64,000 nucleotides of DNA, from assembly GCA_964017195.1 (NCBI GenBank), contig OZ024889.1, positions 60,535,858 through 60,599,857 of the forward strand, written 5' to 3'. The stretch is from Siderastrea radians. Lineage: Eukaryota > Cnidaria > Anthozoa > Scleractinia > Rhizangiidae. Below the pieces are notes generated by a model. It did not search any database, was not told where the DNA came from, and worked only from the letters and a program-made list of their open reading frames with translations. Positions 57,726 to 64,000 of the stretch are shown here, piece after piece. A program made the translations under genes and the position numbers. Each line of letters opens with the position of its first letter. The first letter of the stretch is position 1.

Positions 57726-58967
57726 ATATTTACAAGTTCCATATTTTGTCACGTACGTTACTGAGCACACCGGCTAAAATTCAAAGCTTTCTTCTCTGGA
57801 AAATAAGGAGAGGTTTGCACTGAAAAAGTTTTAAATATATATTTAAGTTTGGAGACCAAGCGCCAGCTGCCATCGCCAATGAAATTTGTAGCAAACAGGC
57901 TGTGATTATTAAATTAAATTATCCGACACGACCACTTATTCTGAAACTCGTGTTGAAACTATAAAAACTGCTGACTCTTTCAGAATAATCATCAGATTAA
58001 AATATACTCCGCAGACTAATAAACAAATACGTCAAATGAATCAGTAATAAGCTTATGTCTCGAGCGGCAAATTGTGTTGTGAGCGGGAAAAGCCAAATAG
58101 AAATAATTCAGCGGCCTATTTAAACAATATAATTTAAACGGCTTTTAAAAACCCTCAACCGCATTTTTCGAGATAAACTGCAAAACTGAGTACACCACAA
58201 ACTCAAACTCATTTTGGTGCTTTATTTAAACTAAAACTGAAGTCGATAAAAATGAGCTCACCTCAGTTTGGTATGTCATAATCAGCGGGACTGCACACCC
58301 ATAAATCAAATGAAACCTCCGCAAATAAGCTTGTTTTTCAAGTCTTGCCCTTTAAATAGTTCTGTGAGGCTGTGTTGAACTGCCATCAGTGATTTGACTT
58401 GATATGTGAACAAATTCTCTCCTTAGCCATGAGAGGATCTCTGGCAGTAAACCTTGACAATAGATTCGCGGATTGACTGTTTTCAACGCAAATGGATTTA
58501 TAAAGCTCCATTCATGTACATGCTGTATATTTATGGCCGGTTTCTTTGTAGAATTGTATTGGGAATTGAAGTGGAGATTTCACTCGCCGACTCTTACTCG
58601 CTGTAATTCAAAGCTTTTAGTGAAGCACGTGGAGTTTTCCCACAGAAATGGTGCAGCACATCAATGAGACGACAGTGATGTAAAAAAAAAATTAAAAAAA
58701 CAAACATTCTCACCGCAGTAAAAGTTTCCCGGTCGGATCGATTTTAACTTCACACGTAGACCTCCAATTTCCCCGTGGTAATCGGGACGCACCACCAGGA
58801 TGAACGAAATACTAAATTCACAGCTTTGAAAACTTTTCTCAAACCTCGACCAAGTTTGGCAGATTCAGGCGCGTCCTTAGTGACCAATTACAGAGCTCGC
58901 TGTCAATATGTGTCAATCAATATGACAGTGATGTGTTTTCGAACGAACTTTTGCGCGCGAATAAATA
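57726..58967. other. Non-coding, no gene recognised
   Basis: AT-rich. The left inverted arm of the satellite structure may start before 58968, but its partner is past the window end. Confidence 0.4.
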
Positions 58968-59465
58968 AACCAATCACACGCATTTAAGCTGGCTACAGAA
59001 GTTTGTTTAGTGACATGCATCCCGAAAAGGTAGTTCGGCCAGACTTTGCATTTAACAATTTACAGGCAACGTATCTTCTGCGTCTTTTCACCTTTCAAAT
59101 TCTTTTTTGAAAAAACATTTTGAAAAAACCGGTGTCGGTGTTTCTTCAAGCAAGAAAGAAAGCGGACCAATTCCGGGTATTCACTTCGATTTTGCCAAGC
59201 ATTAGTCGCTTTTCTTTTTTCGGATGATCAAAGCGATTAAGCGAATTCCTCTGTACACACGCAAAGGCTGGGCTGTATTTTACCAGAAACTCATAAGTCC
59301 TTTTGAGTTTCTGATTTTACAAGTAATAAGCACGAGTGTACGAAACGCTTTCAACAATCGCACAAAAGGCTTTAAGCACGATTGTTGAGAAGACTTCGTA
59401 CGCTTAAACTCGTACAATACACACAAGCCTGTTGCACCATTATTAAGCGACCTTCGCACACTCAC

Positions 59466-59625
59466 GGTTATTTCTCGTAAGTGTATTTATAAACTTCTAA
59501 GAAGTTTTTATTTTTCTATTTTGTATTTTTATTTCGTGGCGCACCTGTAAACTAGCTTTTTAGCTAAGCGTGCTGACCACGTTAATAAAGGATTGATTGA
59601 TAGATTGATGATTGAGATAAGCTTG
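59466..59625 (+). repeat. LINE 3' tail inserted in the satellite
   Basis: Ends GTTAATAAAGGATTGATTGA with a (TTGA)n-like tail; a CR1/L2-type 3' end without coding sequence. Confidence 0.5.
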
Positions 59626-60005
59626 TTGTGCTATTGTTGAGCGACCCTCGCACACTTACGGTTATTACTCGTTCAATACACACAAGCCTGTTCCATGGCT
59701 GTTGAGCTCGCTTCGCACACTCACGGATATTACTCGTAAAACAAGAACAAGTTTGTTGTGCGATTGTTGAGCGACCTTCGCACACTCACAGTTATTACTC
59801 GTACAATACATACAAGCCTGTTCCACGATTGTTGAGCACGCTTCGGACACTTTCGTTTATTACTCGTAAAAACAGACAAGCCTGTTGCACGATTGTTGAG
59901 AACGCTTCGCACGCTTACGTTTATTACTCGTACAATACACACAAGCCTGTTGTACAATTGTTGAGAACGCTTCGCACACTTACGGTTATTACTAGTACAA
60001 TACAC

Positions 60006-60472
60006 TATACCTGCGAACTTTTTGTGATTCATAGCGTGACATTTTTATCCTGAGATCGTCAAGATTTTTCGTAGGGGACCGATAATATCTGAAGATGTCC
60101 AACGATTTCCGAAGAAGTCCGAAGATTTCCAAAGACGTTCCGAAGACGTTTAGACTTATGGCCAGTAAATCGATGCTTTGATCATTTAAGATTACACGGA
60201 GCTCGTCTCGATGAGTATGACCATGTCTCCAGTGACTTTCCCTACTAAAACCCGAGATTTCGCGAAAGTATGATCAATATATTCTCGCATTGGTTCGAGT
60301 TTATTTAAATACTTTATAATTTTTTTCAAAATTAGTTGGTTAAGGCTGTAGTGGCTCAAACATTTCCACCAGGCGTGAGAAATGGGAACGCAAGCGTGAG
60401 TAGGCGTGAGATCGCAGTTTTTGATCCGCAGGTGTAACAATCACGCCTTAGGCGTGACACTTGGCAGGTATA
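60006..60472. mobile_element. 467-bp MITE inserted in the satellite
   Basis: Ends TATACCTGC and GCAGGTATA are inverted; ATACAC on both sides (60000-60005, 60473-60478) is satellite sequence duplicated on insertion. Contains GAAGATTTCCGAAGAAGTCCG-like short repeats. Confidence 0.75.
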
Positions 60473-61865
60473 ATACACACAAGCCTGTTGCACGATTGTT
60501 GAGAACGCTTCGCACACTTACGGCTATTACTCGTACAATACACACAAGCATGTTGTACAATTATTGTTGAGAACGCTTCGCACACTTACGGTTATTACTC
60601 GTACAATACAGACAAGCCTGTTGTACAATTGTCGAGCATGCTTCACACACTTACGGTTATTACTCGTACAATACACACAAGCCTGTTGTACAATTGTTGA
60701 GCACGCTTCACACATGGTTATTACTCGTACAATACACACAAGCCTGTTCCACGGCTGTTGAGCACGCTTCGCACACTTACGGTTGTTGCTCGTACAATAC
60801 AGACAGGCCTGTTGTACAATTGTTGAGCATGCTTCGCACACTTACGGTTATTACTCGTACAATACACACAAGCGTGTTCCACGACTGTTGAGCACGCTTC
60901 GCACACTTACGGTTATTACTCGTACAATACACACAAGCGGGTTCCACTTACGGTTATTACTCGTACAATAGATACAAGCCTGTTTCACGATTGTTGAGCG
61001 TGCTTCGAACACTTACGGTTATTACTCGTACAATACACACAAGCCTGTTGTACAATTGTTGAGAACGCTTCGTACACTTACGGTTATTACTCGTACAATA
61101 CACACAAGCCTGTCGTACAATTGTTGAGAACGCTTCGTACACTTACGGTTATTACTCGTACAATACCGCAAGCCTGTTCCACGATTGTTGAGCACACTTC
61201 TCACACTTACGATTATTACTCGTACAATACATACAAGCCTGTTCCACGATTGTTGAGCACGCTTCGCACACTTACGGTTGTTACTCGTACAATACACACA
61301 AGCCTGTTGTACAATTGTTGAGAACGCTTCGCACACTTACGGTTATTACTCGTACAATACACAGAAGCCTGTTCCACGATTGTTGAGCACGCCTCGTACA
61401 CTTGCTGTTATTACTCGTACAATACATACAAGCTTGTTTCACGATTGTTGAGCGTGCTTCACACACTTACGGTTATTACTCGTACAATACAGACAAGCCT
61501 GTTGTACAATTGTTGAGAACGCTTAGCACACTTACGGTTATTAATCGTACAATACATACAAGCCTGTTTCACGATTGTTGAGAACGCTTCGCACACTTAC
61601 GGTTATTACTCGAACAATACACACAAGCCTGTTCCACGATTGTTGAGCAGGCTTCGCACACTTACTGTTATTACTCGTACAAGACATACAAGCCTGTTTC
61701 ACGATTATTGAGCGTGCTTCGCACACTTACGGTTATTACTCGTACAATACAGACAAGCCTGTTGTACAATTGTTGCGAACGCTTCGCACACTTACGATTA
61801 TTACTCGTACAATACACACAAGCCTGTTCCACGATTGTTGAGCGCGCTTCGCACTCTTACGGTTA

Positions 61866-62514
61866 ATTGTTATTATTATTCAACAAATTGTCACTATGCC
61901 CATATATGGTAAGGAAGCTCTCAATATCTGTCATCCGTACATGACAGATATCCTGCGATATACGTAAATGACCATATTTGGAAGTGCACTGCAGATTTTC
62001 TTTCATTGCTTGTTTGGAGGCCATTTTGAAAAGCGAGGCAGTTTTAGCAGTGTTGTCCGGAAATTTCAACTCCCGGAAGAAACTTTCCACGATTAAATGC
62101 TCTCAAAAAGTCAACAAGTATTTGCTTCAGCCCACAAAGATATCCAGAGGTTGACTTGGAATTTTCATAGTGAGAACTCAACCAAGAAAATGCTTTTGTG
62201 AACGAAGCAGTAGACTTGCTCACGGAAAGTTGTAAAGACTAAAGTTGAAAAGATTTTAATTCACAGGAAGAGGACTTATTCTCGGTAAGGTAGCAGAATT
62301 TTTTTTCCTTTGTCTTGTCATTTCCAAACATGAGTTTGTAAATAAGTCTTTTTAAGTGAACGGCAGTAAACTTCGATTTCTTGAAGTTCTGTTTTGATTT
62401 TTATTTAAGCTTTATGTGTTGCTAGCTTTTAGCGTCTTTATCATAGAGCCGTAGTCTTTCTCGTTCTGAAAATGGGAGTCGTTGGGAATTTGTTGAATAA
62501 TAAAACAATTATCC
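61866..62514. other. Non-satellite segment within the array
   Basis: About 650 bp of unrelated sequence with no gene recognised; a 75-aa minus ORF (62090-61863) shows no known domain. Confidence 0.5.
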
Positions 62515-62615
62515 TGCTCAATCTTGCGGAATATCCCCTGATTTAGCCAACTCAGCCTACGGCCTCGTCGGCTAAGTATCAGGAGATATTCCGCGCGATT
62601 TCGCAGGATAATTGT
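62515..62615. mobile_element. 101-bp palindromic MITE
   Basis: ACAATTATCCTGC at the left and GCAGGATAATTGT at the right; inner arms GCGGAATATC and GATATTCCGC, then CCTGAT and ATCAGG, around a GC-rich loop. Confidence 0.8.
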
Positions 62616-62874
62616 TAATTACTCATACAATACACACAAGCCTGTTGTAGGATTGTTTAGAGCTCTTTGCACACTCACGCTTATTACTCGTACACTTAGC
62701 CTGTTGTGAGCACTTTACAGACTCACCGCTAGTACTCGTACAATACAGACAAGCCTGTTGTGCGACTGTTGGCAGTCCCTCGCACACTCACGCTTAATAC
62801 TCGTACAATACACACAAGCCTGTTGTGTGATTCATGAGAGCACTTTGCACACTCACGCCTATTACTTGTACAAT

Positions 62875-63040
62875 TATCATTAGTAGTTTTTAATTCTAAC
62901 TCTTAGTAGTTTCTAGTTCGTTTTTGTATTTTTAGATTGTATTTTAGAAAGTTATGTGTCCTCTATTAGCAGTGGGGAATCCCCTCTGCTAGATTTTTGT
63001 TTGACACGTTAATAAAGTCATTATTATTATTACAATACAG
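62875..63040 (+). repeat. LINE 3' tail with ATT microsatellite, inserted in the satellite
   Basis: GTGGGGAATCCCCTCTGCTAG followed by GTTAATAAAGTCATTATTATT is a common CR1/L2-like 3' end; (ATT)n tail at 63025-63036. Confidence 0.55.
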
Positions 63041-64000
63041 AACAAGCCTCTTCCTCTTATTAGCCGTCCAATACAGTGAAGCTTGATGGTCGTTTTCTGA
63101 GGCAGTCTGTACAGTCACGCTTAGCACTCGGACAATACAAACAAGCCTTCTACTCGAGTGTTGAGCGCTCTTCGTATACTCACGCTTATTAATCGTACAG
63201 TACAGTCAGTGTTGATTGTTGTTTGTTGAGAGCGCTTCGTACACTCACCCTTTTTACTCGTACAACTATGCCGACAAGCCTGTTGTGCGATTGTTGAGAG
63301 CACTTTGTAAACTCACGCTTGTTACTCGTACAATATTAAAAGACAAGCCTTTTGCGCGAGTGTTGAGCGCTCTAATTCGTGCACTCACGCTTATTACTCG
63401 TCCACTGGACAGACAAGACTGATGCGCGATTGTTGAAGAGCTGAATAGGATGCGCTACGTGCATTTGCAAACGTAGGAAAGGTGGCGCGCTGGTGTAATC
63501 TACACAGTTGTGTTGTTTCCACGAAACTACCAAAATCACTGCTGCAGATACAAGTGCGCCTTTCACAATGCAATAAAAGCTACAGGCAATAACTCCAATG
63601 AGTTAACTCATGTGTTTGTATGGAGGAATTCACTCAATCGCTCTGAACATCCGACAAAAAAAAGCGACTTAAGCTTGGCAAAATCGAAGCGAATACCCGA
63701 AATTCATCCGCTTTCTTTCTTGCTTAATGAAACATCGAAAACTATTTTTTTTTCAAAAAAAGAATTTGGTGAGTGAAACGACGCAGAAGATACATTTTAC
63801 TGTTTTCACTTTAATATCTCAGTTGTAAAGCGCATTTGATCATATTTATATCTTAATTTTCGCTATATAGGTTTTAAATATTATAATTAAATATTATATT
63901 GACCTGTAAATTTTAAACGCAAAATCTGGCCGAACTTCCTTTTCGGGATGCATGTCACTAAACAAACTTCTGTAGCCAGCTTAAATGCGTGTGATTGGTT

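Larger units (their letters stand above)
59311..63420. repeat. 65-bp satellite array with insertions
   Basis: Unit of 65 bp, for example CTTACGGTTATTACTCGTAC then AATACACACAAGCCTGTTCC, ACGATTGTTGAGCACGCTTC and GCACA. Blocks: 59311-60005, 60475-61865 (most regular, about 21 copies) and 62615-63420 (most diverged, with ACTCACGCTTATTACTCG variants). Variants GTTGTACAATTG and GTTCCACGATTG alternate. The first monomer (59311-59366) is inverted relative to the rest. Short overlapping ORFs arise because 65 is not divisible by three. Confidence 0.95.
58968..64000. mobile_element. Large foldback structure enclosing a 65-bp satellite (right edge outside window)
   Basis: 58968-59265 and 63615-64000 are inverted and highly similar: AACCAATCACACGCATTTAA and GTGACATGCATCCCGAAAAG occur on both, then AAGAAAGAAAGCGGA and CTTCGATTTTGCCAAGC. 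The right arm has about 110 extra bp (63797-63905). The window ends within the right arm, so the outer end and target duplication are unseen. Confidence 0.75.

Noticed and set aside
59582..61726. Overlapping minus- and plus-strand ORFs of 60-104 codons in the satellite
   Set aside because: They repeat the same 65-bp unit in all three frames and follow array periodicity; no domain. By-products of the satellite.
59311..63420. CRISPR-like array
   Set aside because: The 65-bp unit repeats without unique spacers and the context is eukaryotic; it is a tandem satellite.

Overview
This window reads as animal nuclear DNA, most likely from an anthozoan cnidarian such as a stony coral. The case rests on the mix of element families: Penelope-like retroelements (PLEs), DIRS, a Crypton-like tyrosine recombinase of the KIAA1958/DUF3504 type, CR1/L2-like LINEs, MULE-like and TTAA-target DNA transposons, and many palindromic MITEs. 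Long ORFs are rare and there are GT/AG-type exon candidates, so it is not bacterial. The species call is inference. No host gene is certain; three short first-exon candidates are listed with low confidence.

Layout. 0.3-5.2 kb: a minus-strand LINE split by a 3.2-kb TTAA-flanked DNA element, which itself holds a RecQ-helicase fragment, hairpin repeats and a 975-bp MULE-like insertion. 6.25 kb: a possible signal-peptide exon. 10.2-10.8 kb: a possible two-exon gene just downstream of a palindromic RFX X-box, broken by one in-frame stop. 11.5-19.6 kb: two clusters of a palindromic GAATTC-type motif bracket about 8 kb that includes a nearly intact PLE reverse transcriptase (15.2-17.1 kb). 20.7-25.7 kb: a 5.0-kb MULE-like element with a perfect 10-bp target duplication; an uninterrupted paralogue of its target repeat lies inverted at 45 kb. 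26-28 kb: LINE and PLE remnants.

29.7-44.1 kb is a nest. The outer 14.3-kb element has hairpin-forming inverted ends and a 7-bp flanking repeat, and carries a zinc-finger-like fragment at one end and a RecQ-like motif I fragment at the other. Inside it are a Crypton-like recombinase pseudogene ending in a 140-bp palindrome, and a 9.66-kb CACTA element (CACTAGG ends, ATT duplication, TTTAAG-rich subterminal arrays), which holds further palindromic insertions. 44-47 kb has tRNA-derived SINEs, a 184-bp tandem duplication and a RING-finger fragment. 48-52 kb is a GIY-YIG PLE split by a 2.6-kb foldback element at TTAA. 52-55 kb is a decayed DIRS element. From 59 kb to the window end, a 65-bp satellite of about 40 copies lies between long inverted arms, so the whole block looks like one very large foldback structure that continues past the right edge.

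The main message is layered insertion. Several insertions are dated relative to one another by target duplications. The least familiar system is the hairpin-ended element family associated with a RecQ-like helicase, seen twice here.
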